Shown here: piece by piece, positions 28,316 to 36,565 of the stretch
Layout: the number at the start of each line of letters is the position of its first letter
Numbering within the stretch: the first letter of the stretch is position 1
NCBI RefSeq assembly: GCF_015206815.1
Contig: NZ_JADEXZ010000006.1
Span: 1-64,000 of the forward strand
Direction: 5' to 3'
Origin: Fortiea sp. LEGE XX443
GTDB taxonomy: Bacteria; Cyanobacteriota; Cyanobacteriia; Cyanobacteriales; Nostocaceae
DNA: 64,000 nt
Position numbers and translations under genes: made by a program
Notes under the pieces: model-generated
Databases searched by the model: none
What the model saw: only the letters and a program-made list of their open reading frames with translations
Told to the model about the DNA's origin: nothing

Positions 28316-28862
28316 TTTTGGTGAGGGCGATCGCTTTCATTTAAATTTTGACGTATTTGCAGCACAATTAATCGATCGCTGGCGTACTCTAGGTATAAAT
28401 CGAGATCAAATCTCAGCAGCGATCGCCCTTGCTCTGACAGGAGATCAGTCTATCCATCAGGGTTTTTCTGGCTTTGTAAAAGCAAATGTCATGATTTCAA
28501 TACATTCATTTTTGGTACTTCATGCAATTGTCAAGCTTTCATGACAAAATGATCCCGCAAAATCTATTAAATTCGTGAAACCCTGAAAAAAGTGCCTTTA
28601 CACCCCTTGATCAATACCGAGGATTACTGGTTAATATTTACTTAACAAAACGACTCCTCCGATCCCGAAAAATGCTTACCCAAGCATCCAAGGAAAATTA
28701 AAAGGGAGTGACCCTCATTTTAAAAGCGAATTAAAAAACTTTAAAAACTGGGCAAAACCAGGAGTCAGGAATAAGAAATTCATCTGGGATAGATGACACT
28801 TTTATAGTGCATTCTGTAACCGGAGAAATAATTTACCTTTAAAACTACTGGAGGCCAAATTA
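28316..28862. other. Long leader upstream of the DUF4912 gene
   Basis: This 547-bp gap has two HIP1-type GCGATCGC-like sites near its left end and an AT-rich right half with no reading frame. A good ribosome-binding site, TGGAGG, lies at 28849-28854, ten bases before the next start codon. No terminator hairpin or RNA gene could be recognised. Confidence 0.4.
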
Positions 28863-30110
28863 ATGGCAAAAGAACGCCCACCGCTAGAGGAGATGACATT
28901 ACGGCAACTACGCAAAGTTGCCAGTGAATACAGTGTCTCCCGCTATAGCCGAATGCGTAAATCACAACTGCTGGCAGCAATTCAAGAAGTCCAGCGCAGT
29001 AAAGCTTCGTTTAGCCCATCTCGTTCTCTGGAGGCACAGGAAACCGTGGAAGCAGCAAAATTTGAACTGGGTCAAGAAGACCGTACTGGCGGCTCTCTGG
29101 CTGATGTTGATGAAGGACTTGCCGATCTGCCGGGTGGCTATGGTGAAAGTCGAATTGTACTTTTACCACGCGATCCTCAATGGGCTTACACTTACTGGGA
29201 TATTCCCAACGATCATAAAGAAGAACTGCGGCGGCAAGGTGGACAGCAGTTGGCACTGCGAATTTACGATGTCACCGACATCAGCCTTGATTATCAAAGC
29301 CCCCACAGCATTCAGGAATATCCTGTTGATGAACTAGCCAGAGAATGGTACATACCAGTTCCCGTGAGCGATCGCGATTATGTCATCGATATCGGTTATC
29401 GTAGCTTTGATGGTCGTTGGTTAGTACTGGCTCGTTCTGCCCAAGTACATATTCCACCTGTTTACCCATCTGACTGGATTGAAGATGCCTTCATTACAGT
29501 TGACTTTGAAGAAGACTTGCGTGGTAAGACTCTGTACGAACTAGTACCACCTGCCAAGAAGTTTGCTACAGCAGGAACCAATGGCAACAGCAACCCCATC
29601 TACGACCAAATCTTTGGCTTGGCAGAATCTGCTGAAGCACAACGAGTCGCTGGTTCTCTGTTTGGTTCTATGCAGCAGGTTCCAGGTTCTGCGCGTCCCG
29701 AACAGGCTATCAGTTCCTACGTATTCCCATCTGGTGTAGGTATGTGGGCTGTTCCTACTACCTCTGGTTTAACCATGTCTGGTGTGGGAATGTCGGGTGT
29801 TGGCTTCTCCGCTTCCGCCGTACCAGTACGTCCACGCCAGTTCTGGTTAATTGCTGACGCTGAATTGATTGTCTACGGTGCGACTGAACCCGATGCAACT
29901 GTGACAATTGGCGGTCGTGAAATTAAACTGAATCCTGATGGTACATTCCGCTTCCAGATGTCCTTCCAAGATGGTTTAATTGACTATCCAATTTTGGCGG
30001 TTGCTGCTGATGGTGAGCAAACACGCTCAATTCACATGAAGTTCAATCGTGAAACACCATCTCGTAATACCAACACCAAAGAAGAAGCCATTCCAGAATG
30101 GATATTTTAA
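28863..30110 (+). CDS. DUF4912 protein with N-terminal Rho-N/SAP-like domain
   Basis: The 415-residue protein starts with a Rho-N/SAP-like helical module (residues 1-45, 'MTLRQLRKVASEYSVSRYSRMRKSQLLAAI'), continues with a DUF4912 domain (about 90-230, 'RIVLLPRDPQWAYTYWDIP') and ends with a beta-rich module (about 320-400) containing 'AELIVYGATEPDATVTIGG', an Ig-like fold seen in cell-envelope proteins. The middle has a Met/Gly/Ser-rich low-complexity stretch. DUF4912 proteins are found in cyanobacteria and some other phyla; their role is unknown. The start has a strong TGGAGG site, and a terminator follows. Confidence 0.85.
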   Translation: MAKERPPLEEMTLRQLRKVASEYSVSRYSRMRKSQLLAAIQEVQRSKASFSPSRSLEAQETVEAAKFELGQEDRTGGSLADVDEGLADLPGGYGESRIVLLPRDPQWAYTYWDIPNDHKEELRRQGGQQLALRIYDVTDISLDYQSPHSIQEYPVDELAREWYIPVPVSDRDYVIDIGYRSFDGRWLVLARSAQVHIPPVYPSDWIEDAFITVDFEEDLRGKTLYELVPPAKKFATAGTNGNSNPIYDQIFGLAESAEAQRVAGSLFGSMQQVPGSARPEQAISSYVFPSGVGMWAVPTTSGLTMSGVGMSGVGFSASAVPVRPRQFWLIADAELIVYGATEPDATVTIGGREIKLNPDGTFRFQMSFQDGLIDYPILAVAADGEQTRSIHMKFNRETPSRNTNTKEEAIPEWIF

Positions 30111-30164
30111 AATTGCCGAAAAATGGTGATTTTAGATAACTCCAGATTGAAATTTTGAATTATT

Positions 30165-30193
30165 ACCCGCTATAGTCTTCATAGCGGGTTTTT
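30165..30193 (+). terminator. Terminator after the DUF4912 gene
   Basis: ACCCGCTAT and ATAGCGGGT form a 9-bp stem with a 7-base loop followed by TTTTA, about 55 bases after the stop codon. Confidence 0.8.
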
Positions 30194-30205
30194 ACTATCT
30201 TATGT

Positions 30206-31138
30206 ATGCCGATTAAAAAAATATTTCTTGTGTCTGTATTTATCTTGACGATAAATTTGTTATTAGCCTGTCAAGAAAATACTGCCAATTCATCAACAAA
30301 ATTATCTAAAACTTGTGCTGGTGAAAATGCTCAATTCAGTATTGAGTTTTTCAAGACTAATAATCAAGGTAAAAAATCCGAAAGAGGCATCAACCATGTA
30401 ATTATTTTTAATCCTAAATCACCAAAATTAGATTTCAAAGTCAATGTAGGTTTATCTCACAAGCTTTATGCTAAAAATCAACAGGGAAAATTGCTAAGGA
30501 ATTATATACCAAAGCAATTTAATCAAATCATTACTGATGGAAATTCTCAGTTAAATGGGCAACGACCTCTAGCAGCAATTAACGCCGACTATATAGGCAC
30601 TGATGATCAACCACAAGGCTTAAATATTTCTCGCGGAGTTGAGTATTCAGGAGCATTTAAAAATAGACGTTCTTCCTTTGGAATTTCAGGAGGAAAACCC
30701 CAAGAGCGAAAAGCTACAATCCATGCTGGGAGAAGAGACAACAATATTCTTAATTACAATTTAGTTGGCGGTAATGGCAGATTTTATCGTCAAGGTAAAT
30801 TTAAAGATATCTGTCAAGATTTAGGAGAATTGGCCTGTAAGCAAGTGACTAATCGCTCTATGGTAGCTACAACTAGTAAAGGTTATGTAATTCTGTTAGT
30901 TAATGACTTGAAAGCTAATTCAGTTATTGAAACTTCTCAGTTAAATCAAGAGTTACTACCAGATAAATTTGATGATGTTTTAGAAGAGATTGCTCGTAAT
31001 AATTGTTTAGGTAAAATCCAAGAAGGAATGTTATTTGATGGTGGTGGCTCTCCAGGATTATATTACAACCAAAAGATTTATGTGGAAAATGGCGGAGCAA
31101 TTGGTTCAGTTTTCTTGATTTACAAAATTTCAAAATAA
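30206..31138 (+). CDS. Phosphodiester glycosidase-like lipoprotein
   Basis: The 310-residue protein has a lipoprotein signal ('ILTINLLLACQ', lipobox Cys at about 22) and a phosphodiester-glycosidase (NAGPA-type, DUF2233) domain: 'AAINADYIG', 'NRSMVATTSKGYVILLVND' and 'GMLFDGGGSPGLYYN'. Members remove GlcNAc or similar sugars from phosphodiesters, or act in exopolysaccharide modification. It is probably outside the cytoplasm. Composition is AT-rich and it lies between repeats. Confidence 0.8.
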   Translation: MPIKKIFLVSVFILTINLLLACQENTANSSTKLSKTCAGENAQFSIEFFKTNNQGKKSERGINHVIIFNPKSPKLDFKVNVGLSHKLYAKNQQGKLLRNYIPKQFNQIITDGNSQLNGQRPLAAINADYIGTDDQPQGLNISRGVEYSGAFKNRRSSFGISGGKPQERKATIHAGRRDNNILNYNLVGGNGRFYRQGKFKDICQDLGELACKQVTNRSMVATTSKGYVILLVNDLKANSVIETSQLNQELLPDKFDDVLEEIARNNCLGKIQEGMLFDGGGSPGLYYNQKIYVENGGAIGSVFLIYKISK

Positions 31139-31262
31139 TTTTTATTGAAAGAATAATTTTATAGTATCAGAACAGCTTGACATGAATCATGCGATGGGAT
31201 GATCCCCACCGTAGGCGATCGCCATCAAGCAAGTTTGCGCCTTGATTTGCTTTCAAATTCTA

Positions 31263-31351
31263 ATACCAATTCTCTAAAATTAGGCAACACATTCAAACCC
31301 CACAACCCAGACCAAATCAGAATTTCTTAATTACGAATTACGAATTGGTAT
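31263..31351. mobile_element. 89-bp MITE-like element with ATACCAATT ends
   Basis: Perfect 9-base terminal inverted repeats ATACCAATT/AATTGGTAT bound a short AT-rich interior with 'GAATTACGAATT' direct copies. The same termini occur on the 160-bp element at 6834-6993. Confidence 0.55.
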
Positions 31352-31434
31352 AAGATGTTCACCTACTTATGAGAAAATAAATTTTGATTCATAGTTTATA
31401 TAAATCCATAATTTCTACCAAAAAATACGTCAAC

Positions 31435-31785
31435 ATGATGAAAAATAAATCGCTGAAACTCATCCAGTTGTTATGTTTAATTATTTTGTTATTGACCACT
31501 ACTTTTACCTTACCTGTAAGTGCAAATGATCTAGCCAACGGCTCACAAATATTTAGCGTTCATTGTGCTGGCTGTCATATTAACGGTGGTAACATTATTA
31601 GACGGGGTAAGAATTTAAAAAAGCAAGCTCTCAAGAAATATGGTATGGATTCAATAGAGGCAATTACATCCATTGTCACCAATGGCAAAAGTAATATGTC
31701 TGCTTACAAAGACCGCCTCACTGAAAAAGAAATTCAAGATGTTGCCGCTTACGTTCTTGAACAAGCAGCAAAAGACTGGCGTTAA
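31435..31785 (+). CDS. Cytochrome c6-like protein
   Basis: The product has a signal peptide ('LIQLLCLIILLLTTTFTLPVSA') followed by a mature domain of about 87 residues with heme-binding CAGCH and a C-terminal pattern 'NGKSNMSAYKDRLTEKEIQDVAAYVLEQAAKDW' containing the axial Met. It belongs to the c6 (PetJ) family of soluble lumenal electron carriers, but differs from the canonical c6 around the heme ('HINGGNIIRRG'), so it may be a paralogous c6-type protein rather than the main plastocyanin substitute. ATG at 31435 is preferred; a second ATG follows immediately. Confidence 0.85.
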   Translation: MMKNKSLKLIQLLCLIILLLTTTFTLPVSANDLANGSQIFSVHCAGCHINGGNIIRRGKNLKKQALKKYGMDSIEAITSIVTNGKSNMSAYKDRLTEKEIQDVAAYVLEQAAKDWR

Positions 31786-31805
31786 ATAATTCAAAATTCA
31801 ACAGT

Positions 31806-32825
31806 ATGGTGCTATCTACAGAAAGTCGTCTTCAACTTACTCCCGATTTAAGCATTTGTCGCATATTAAATGGCATGTGGCAAGTGTCTGGCGCACATGG
31901 ACAGATTAATCCCAAAGCTGCGATTCAAGGTATGTTCCAATATATGGATGCAGGCTTTACTACCTGGGATTTAGCTGATCATTATGGCCCTGCTGAAGAT
32001 TTTATTGGTGAATTTCGCAATCAACTCATTGCTACCAGAGGTAAAGAAGCTTTAGCTAACCTACAAGCTTTGACAAAATGGGTTCCTCGTCCTCGCAAAA
32101 TGACGAAAAAATTGGTTGAGGAAAATATCAATATTGCTTTGCGGAGAATGAATGTTGAATCTTTAGATTTAATGCAATTCCACTGGTGGGAATATGAAGA
32201 TAAAAATTATCTAGATGCCCTCAAATATATGACAGAACTGCAAACAGAGGGAAAAATTAAGCACCTAGCTTTGACTAACTTTGATACAAAACACCTGCAA
32301 ATTATCATACATGCAGGTATTAAAATTGTTTCTAACCAAGTGCAATTTTCTCTAGTTGACCGCCGTCCAGAAGTTGCGATGGTACAATTTTGTCAGCAGC
32401 ACGATATTAAACTTTTTAGTTATGGTGCAGTTTGTGGTGGTTTTCTCTCAGAAACATATTTGGGTAAGCCGGAACCACGAAACGTTGATTTAGCCACAGC
32501 CAGCTTGCGTAAGTATAAAAATATGATTGATGCTTGGGGTGGTTGGCGATTATTTCAGGAATTGCTTTCTACACTCAAAGAAATTGCTGATAAGTATGGC
32601 GTAACTATTACTAATGTAGCACTACGTTACATTTTAGATAAACCAGCAGTAGGAGGTGTGATTGTTGGTGCAAGGTTGGGTGTATCGGAACACATCGAAA
32701 ATAACGCCAAAGTATTTAATTTTAGTTTAGATCAAGAAGATTGCGATCGCATCGATCACATCTCTCAGCAATCACGCGATTTATATCAGATTATTGGCGA
32801 TTGTGGTGACGAATATCGAAGATAA
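31806..32825 (+). CDS. Aldo/keto reductase
   Basis: A 339-residue (alpha/beta)8 NADPH-dependent oxidoreductase. Visible motifs include 'TWDLADHYGPAEDFIGE' (Asp and Tyr of the catalytic tetrad), 'DLMQFHWWEYED' and 'GVIVGARLGVSEHIENNAKVF' (cofactor binding). It starts 20 bases after the cytochrome gene stop, on the same strand, so the two may be co-transcribed. Substrate unknown. A terminator follows. Confidence 0.88.
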   Translation: MVLSTESRLQLTPDLSICRILNGMWQVSGAHGQINPKAAIQGMFQYMDAGFTTWDLADHYGPAEDFIGEFRNQLIATRGKEALANLQALTKWVPRPRKMTKKLVEENINIALRRMNVESLDLMQFHWWEYEDKNYLDALKYMTELQTEGKIKHLALTNFDTKHLQIIIHAGIKIVSNQVQFSLVDRRPEVAMVQFCQQHDIKLFSYGAVCGGFLSETYLGKPEPRNVDLATASLRKYKNMIDAWGGWRLFQELLSTLKEIADKYGVTITNVALRYILDKPAVGGVIVGARLGVSEHIENNAKVFNFSLDQEDCDRIDHISQQSRDLYQIIGDCGDEYRR

Positions 32826-32849
32826 TTAAGAATTTGTCATTACTTTTGT

Positions 32850-32874
32850 AACTTCCTTTATCGGAAGTTTTTTT
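32850..32874 (+). terminator. Terminator after aldo/keto reductase
   Basis: AACTTCC and GGAAGTT form a 7-bp stem with a 6-base loop, followed by TTTTTTG. Confidence 0.8.
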
Positions 32875-32990
32875 GTATTTTCTCAAGCACACGCTACTCG
32901 CCGCAACGCGATATAATTCGGGGTGTTGGCAAAAATTAATTTCTGGAAAATCTCAAGAATAATCAAAAGTCATAATCATCTAGCTGCTTT

Positions 32991-33485
32991 ATGAAAAGTA
33001 TTCTTGCTCCTGGACATTTGCGGAGAGTGCATCACATTGCTCTCAACGTCAAAAATATGCAAGCTTCGCGTCACTTTTATGGTAGTGTTTTAGGCTTGCA
33101 TGAACTGACAGGTAAGGAAGTACCCGCAACCCTAGTTGAACTTGTCGCCGAAGGAAAAGTTGCCAACTTCGTTACTCCCGACGGAGTAATTTTAGACTTG
33201 TTTTGGACACCTGATCTTACACCACCAAATCCAGATCCAGAGCAGAGTTTTACGAGAGCTTATCATCTAGCTTTTGATATAGATCCGCGATTATTTGAGC
33301 AGGCACTAGCAGTTTTGCAGGAGAATAAGGTAGCGATCGCTCATGGCCCAGTCAACCGCCCTACAGGTAAAGGTGTATACTTTTATGACCCCGATGGTTT
33401 CATGATTGAAATTCGTTGCGATCCTCAACCTGAAATGAAAGTACCGAGTGCTGTTAGCGGTAGCGAGGCATTCAGCCCGTATTGA
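32991..33485 (+). CDS. VOC family protein with repeat-derived C-terminal tail
   Basis: A 164-residue VOC (glyoxalase-fold) protein: 'VHHIALNVKNMQASRHFYGSVLGL' and 'AYHLAFDIDPRLFEQAL...YFYDPDGFMIEIRCDPQ'. The metal positions (His in strand 1, His in 'AYHLAF', Glu in 'MIEIR') are present. The last ~14 residues ('VPSAVSGSEAFSPY') are encoded by a GTGCTGTTAGCGGTAGCG-type dispersed repeat also seen near 12565. The domain is complete before it, so the tail is probably neutral. It overlaps no neighbour. Confidence 0.85.
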   Translation: MKSILAPGHLRRVHHIALNVKNMQASRHFYGSVLGLHELTGKEVPATLVELVAEGKVANFVTPDGVILDLFWTPDLTPPNPDPEQSFTRAYHLAFDIDPRLFEQALAVLQENKVAIAHGPVNRPTGKGVYFYDPDGFMIEIRCDPQPEMKVPSAVSGSEAFSPY

Positions 33486-33529
33486 GTCGGTATCTAAACC
33501 TGATATGTCCTTCCCCTTCTCATATAGCA

Positions 33530-33808
33530 ATGCAGATATTTCAAGTCATCGAAGCAGCAATCACTAAACCACCAATTCCCCACGAACCATATAAGCAATC
33601 GTTGAAAGCTTGGGCAATGTATTGTTTACGCGACAGAGGTTTCAAAGTAGTTTATGCTCAAAATGCTGATTTTGCCATTGAACCCAAAGGTGGAGAAAAA
33701 CTATATTTTAAAGTTACCGATAATGCAGGTGATGTAGATAATTCTTGCGGTTGGATAGTTTGGGATAGTGTCGCCAAAACAGCCAGCTTGATTCCACCAC
33801 CATCTTGA
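33530..33808 (+). CDS. Small conserved protein of unknown function
   Basis: A 92-residue soluble protein ('MQIFQVIEAAITKPPIPHEPYKQSLKAWAMYCLRDRGFKVVYAQNADFAIEPKGGEKLYFKV...' in outline). The pattern 'DRGFKVVYAQNADFAIEPKGGEKLYFKVT' resembles the beta-hairpin core of restriction-endonuclease-like folds but no catalytic set is certain. The open frame extends upstream, overlapping the VOC gene by four bases, but ATG at 33530 is favoured by its position after the repeat. Function unknown. Confidence 0.62.
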   Translation: MQIFQVIEAAITKPPIPHEPYKQSLKAWAMYCLRDRGFKVVYAQNADFAIEPKGGEKLYFKVTDNAGDVDNSCGWIVWDSVAKTASLIPPPS

Positions 33809-33932
33809 TAATTTAATTTTTGTAAAAATCCTTATCCGAACTGTATTAGAAACGGTAGAGTGTCCGGTTAATTTTTTAAGAATGTAGAGAATCAGATTTG
33901 GTGAATAACTTGGTTCTCTGCTTTCTTTATTT

Positions 33933-34043
33933 TATAGCAGTAGCCAAGGCAGTTAGGACATCGACCAATGATAAAACTCATGTACTAAAAGACTTTTAAC
34001 CCTGTCACCTGTCACCTGTCACCTGTTCCCTGTCACCTGCTAT
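33933..34043. mobile_element. MITE-like element with TATAGCAG ends, copy A
   Basis: Begins TATAGCAGTAGCCAAGGC and ends CACCTGCTAT; the ends are inverted repeats. The interior shares 'CAGTTAGGACATCG..CCAATGATAAAACTCATG' with copies at 35713-35810 (reverse) and 42913-43017. The right part is a variable CCTGTCACCTGTCA tandem tract; this copy is 111 bp. Confidence 0.72.
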
Positions 34044-34118
34044 GTAAGTTTGAATCAAAATTCCGAAAAACTACAAGCTGGATTTGAAGTCTAGAGTAAT
34101 CAAACTTCAGAACTAGTC

Positions 34119-34571
34119 ATGAACAGTTTTCATCAAACACAAAATAAATTATTTGGCATAATTCTGGCTACAGCTTCACTACTAACTGGAATTGTTGGGA
34201 CATCTTCATCTGCGATTGCTGCGCCATTACTATCTACTCAACTTTCAGCAGTGAATAGTAAGATGATTGCAAATGCCTATTCTTGCCCTTGGCACGCTGG
34301 AGGCGGAAGGCTAGAAGCTTACATTGAAACTACTAATTTTTATATTCATATTTGTAACAAGCGTGGAAAGCTTTTTTACACAGGCATTTCTAAACTCAAT
34401 CGTCAAGGTATCCGTTCTCTTCGCGCTTACACAGAAGAAGGCACAGGATATGTCGCTAAGAATAAAGAATATGAATATATCGTGAATGGGGCAAGCCTTG
34501 ATATTGTCAAAAATGGTAAGGTTGTGCAAACAGACCCAGTAATTAAGTATGTCAGTGGTTACTCTAATTGA
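34119..34571 (+). CDS. Secreted small protein of unknown function
   Basis: A 150-residue protein with an N-terminal export signal ('LFGIILATASLLTGIVGTSSSAIA', cleavage after 'AIA-AP' near residue 35). The mature domain (~115 residues) contains 'YSCPWHAGGGRLEAYIETTNFYIHICNKRGKLFYTGISK', with two Cys that could pair. I recognise no family. It may be a periplasmic or lumenal cyanobacterial protein. It precedes rlmN by 62 bp on the same strand, but functional linkage is not implied. Confidence 0.65.
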   Translation: MNSFHQTQNKLFGIILATASLLTGIVGTSSSAIAAPLLSTQLSAVNSKMIANAYSCPWHAGGGRLEAYIETTNFYIHICNKRGKLFYTGISKLNRQGIRSLRAYTEEGTGYVAKNKEYEYIVNGASLDIVKNGKVVQTDPVIKYVSGYSN

Positions 34572-34633
34572 TTATGCAATTTTCAAGCGTAACAGCTTAG
34601 GATAGAGATCCAAGTTTCAACTCGAAAGTCTCT

Positions 34634-35704
34634 ATGTCTGCTACGCCATCTATTTCTCAGGTTGACTCACCCACCTCTAAAACATTAGAACTTATTCCTC
34701 CCTTACTCGGTGCTTCGGTTAGCGAGTTAACCGCTTGGGTGCAGCAGCAGGGACAACCTGCCTACCGAGGTAAGCAGTTACATGATTGGATTTATCATAA
34801 GCAAGTGCGATCGCTTGCTGATATTTCTGTTTTTCCTAAACAATGGCGGGCGGAAGTCGCAGATATTCCCATTGGCCGCTCAACCATACATTACCGCAAA
34901 ACTGCACCCGATGGTACAGTCAAGTATCTGCTACAACTGGCTGATGGGCAAATTGTGGAAACTGTTGGCATTCCCGCAGAAAGACGGTTAACAGTTTGTG
35001 TTTCTACCCAGGTGGGTTGTCCAATGGCTTGTGATTTTTGCGCCACTGGTAAAGGTGGCTACACACGCAACCTTGGCCGTCATGAAATCATTGATCAAGT
35101 ATTAACTGTACAAGAAGATTTTCAGGAACGAGTCAGCAATGTGGTCTTCATGGGTATGGGTGAACCATTGCTGAATGTCGATAATGTTTTAGGGGCGATT
35201 ACATCGTTAAATCAAGATGTCGGTATTGGACAGCGGATGCTTACTGTTTCTACAGTCGGAATCCGCGATCGCATTCGTCAATTTGCCCAACATCATTTAC
35301 AAGTTACCTTAGCAGTAAGCCTCCACGCCCCCAACCAAGTATTACGAGAACAACTTATCCCCAGCGCCCGTTCCTATCCTTTAGAAGATTTACTGGCTGA
35401 ATGTCGGGAATATGTCATAATCACAGGCCGCCGCCTCACTTTTGAATATGTCCTGCTGGCTGGTGTCAACGATTTACCAGAACACGCCTTGGAACTAGCA
35501 AAACATCTACGGGGATTTCAAAGTCATGTGAACTTGATTCCTTACAACCCAATTCAAGAAGTTGACTATCAACGCCCCAAGCACGATCGCATTCAAGCTT
35601 TTGTCAATGTCCTTCAACAACAAAATATTGCTGTTACTGTCCGCTATTCTCGTGGTTTAGAAGCTGATGCAGCTTGTGGACAGTTGAGAGTAAATAAAAA
35701 GTAA
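34634..35704 (+). CDS. rlmN: 23S rRNA (adenine-2503-C2)-methyltransferase
   Basis: RlmN is a radical SAM enzyme that methylates A2503 of 23S rRNA and A37 of some tRNAs. The 356-residue protein contains the cluster-binding Cys129-x3-Cys133-x2-Cys136 ('[14 protein letters not shown]'), 'GMGEPLLN' and the C-terminal catalytic Cys near 348 ('AACGQL'). N-terminal helical domain is present. A reverse copy of the TATAGCAG element follows the stop codon by 9 bases. Confidence 0.95.
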   Translation: MSATPSISQVDSPTSKTLELIPPLLGASVSELTAWVQQQGQPAYRGKQLHDWIYHKQVRSLADISVFPKQWRAEVADIPIGRSTIHYRKTAPDGTVKYLLQLADGQIVETVGIPAERRLTVCVSTQVGCPMACDFCATGKGGYTRNLGRHEIIDQVLTVQEDFQERVSNVVFMGMGEPLLNVDNVLGAITSLNQDVGIGQRMLTVSTVGIRDRIRQFAQHHLQVTLAVSLHAPNQVLREQLIPSARSYPLEDLLAECREYVIITGRRLTFEYVLLAGVNDLPEHALELAKHLRGFQSHVNLIPYNPIQEVDYQRPKHDRIQAFVNVLQQQNIAVTVRYSRGLEADAACGQLRVNKK

Positions 35705-35712
35705 AAGCAATT

Positions 35713-35810
35713 TATAGCAGGTGACAGGGAACAGGTGACAGGGTTAAAAGTCTTTTAGTGCATGAGTTTTATCATTGGCTGATGTCCTAACTGCCTTGGC
35801 TACTGCCATA
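35713..35810. mobile_element. MITE-like element with TATAGCAG ends, copy B (reverse)
   Basis: Begins TATAGCAGGTGACAGGGAAC and ends GGCTACTGCCATA, which is the reverse complement of copies A and C with one mismatch in the end. The tandem tract is shorter here (98 bp total). It directly follows rlmN and could act as its 3' structure. Confidence 0.7.
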
Positions 35811-35904
35811 CTTCAAAAAAGGCAGAAGGGAAAAGATTTTTAGACATCATTCGACTTAACACAATGATGTTTACTTTTATCAGTCTGCCTATGTATATTT
35901 TTCT

Positions 35905-36087
35905 TTACCTTTTACTTAGTTGAATTCCTGGGGCATAAGCTTCAATAACTTTGCCGGTACGTGTGCAGCTAATCATTAAATAGTCGCAGCTTGAGCATTG
36001 TGTGCGTGTTAATTCACTATCCAAAATATAATAACGCTCTGCTGTTTTACCACAATTTGGGCAGTAAATTTTTTGTACTGTCTGCAT
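35905..36087 (-). CDS. Small zinc-ribbon protein
   Basis: A 60-residue protein with two CxxC pairs ('YCPNCGKTAERYYI' and 'TQCSSCDYLMISCTRTGKVIEAYAPG'), fitting a single zinc-ribbon. It resembles short conserved cyanobacterial proteins sometimes mislabelled as replication helicase fragments. Likely a nucleic-acid or protein binding module; function unknown. ATG start, no operon partner. Confidence 0.75.
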   Translation of the reverse strand: MQTVQKIYCPNCGKTAERYYILDSELTRTQCSSCDYLMISCTRTGKVIEAYAPGIQLSKR

Positions 36088-36565
36088 TTTAAAATCCCTG
36101 GATATTAACTATGTTTTGATTGGTAGGACTGTTAGTTTAACCGAAAAATTCTGGTCTTAACAAACGTAACAAACAGCCAAAATTATGGCTGAAAAATTTA
36201 AAGAAAATTTTATGCTAGTAAACTTTTGCTATGGCTTTGTTTATTATCTTAATCAATAGGTGCTTTTACCATCCCACTTTAGATATATAAATTTACTTTT
36301 AAGTTGTTTTTACTTAGAAATGGGATGATCCCTATGATTAAAACTTTGAGAGAGGTTTATTTTCAGTCACTTCAAATTTATTACAAAGCTATTTCTGTAT
36401 TCAAAAGTTAATTACAAATGATTACTGTATCTTTGGTAACAAAATCTCAATTTTAAACTTTGCTTAATCTTTGGGAAAGCTATAGATAATCTTTTACTCC
36501 GATAAAAAAATCGATTACCTATAACTAATTCTGGCATCTGAAATTTATTTGTATTCAGATGATAT
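36088..36565. other. Intergenic region between two convergent/unlinked minus genes
   Basis: This 478-bp AT-rich stretch shows no supportable gene. ATCCCACTTTAG (36269) and CTTAGAAATGGGAT (36316) form a loose inverted repeat with a GGGATGATCCC palindrome beside it; the latter also occurs near 31196. Nothing else was recognised. Confidence 0.35.
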
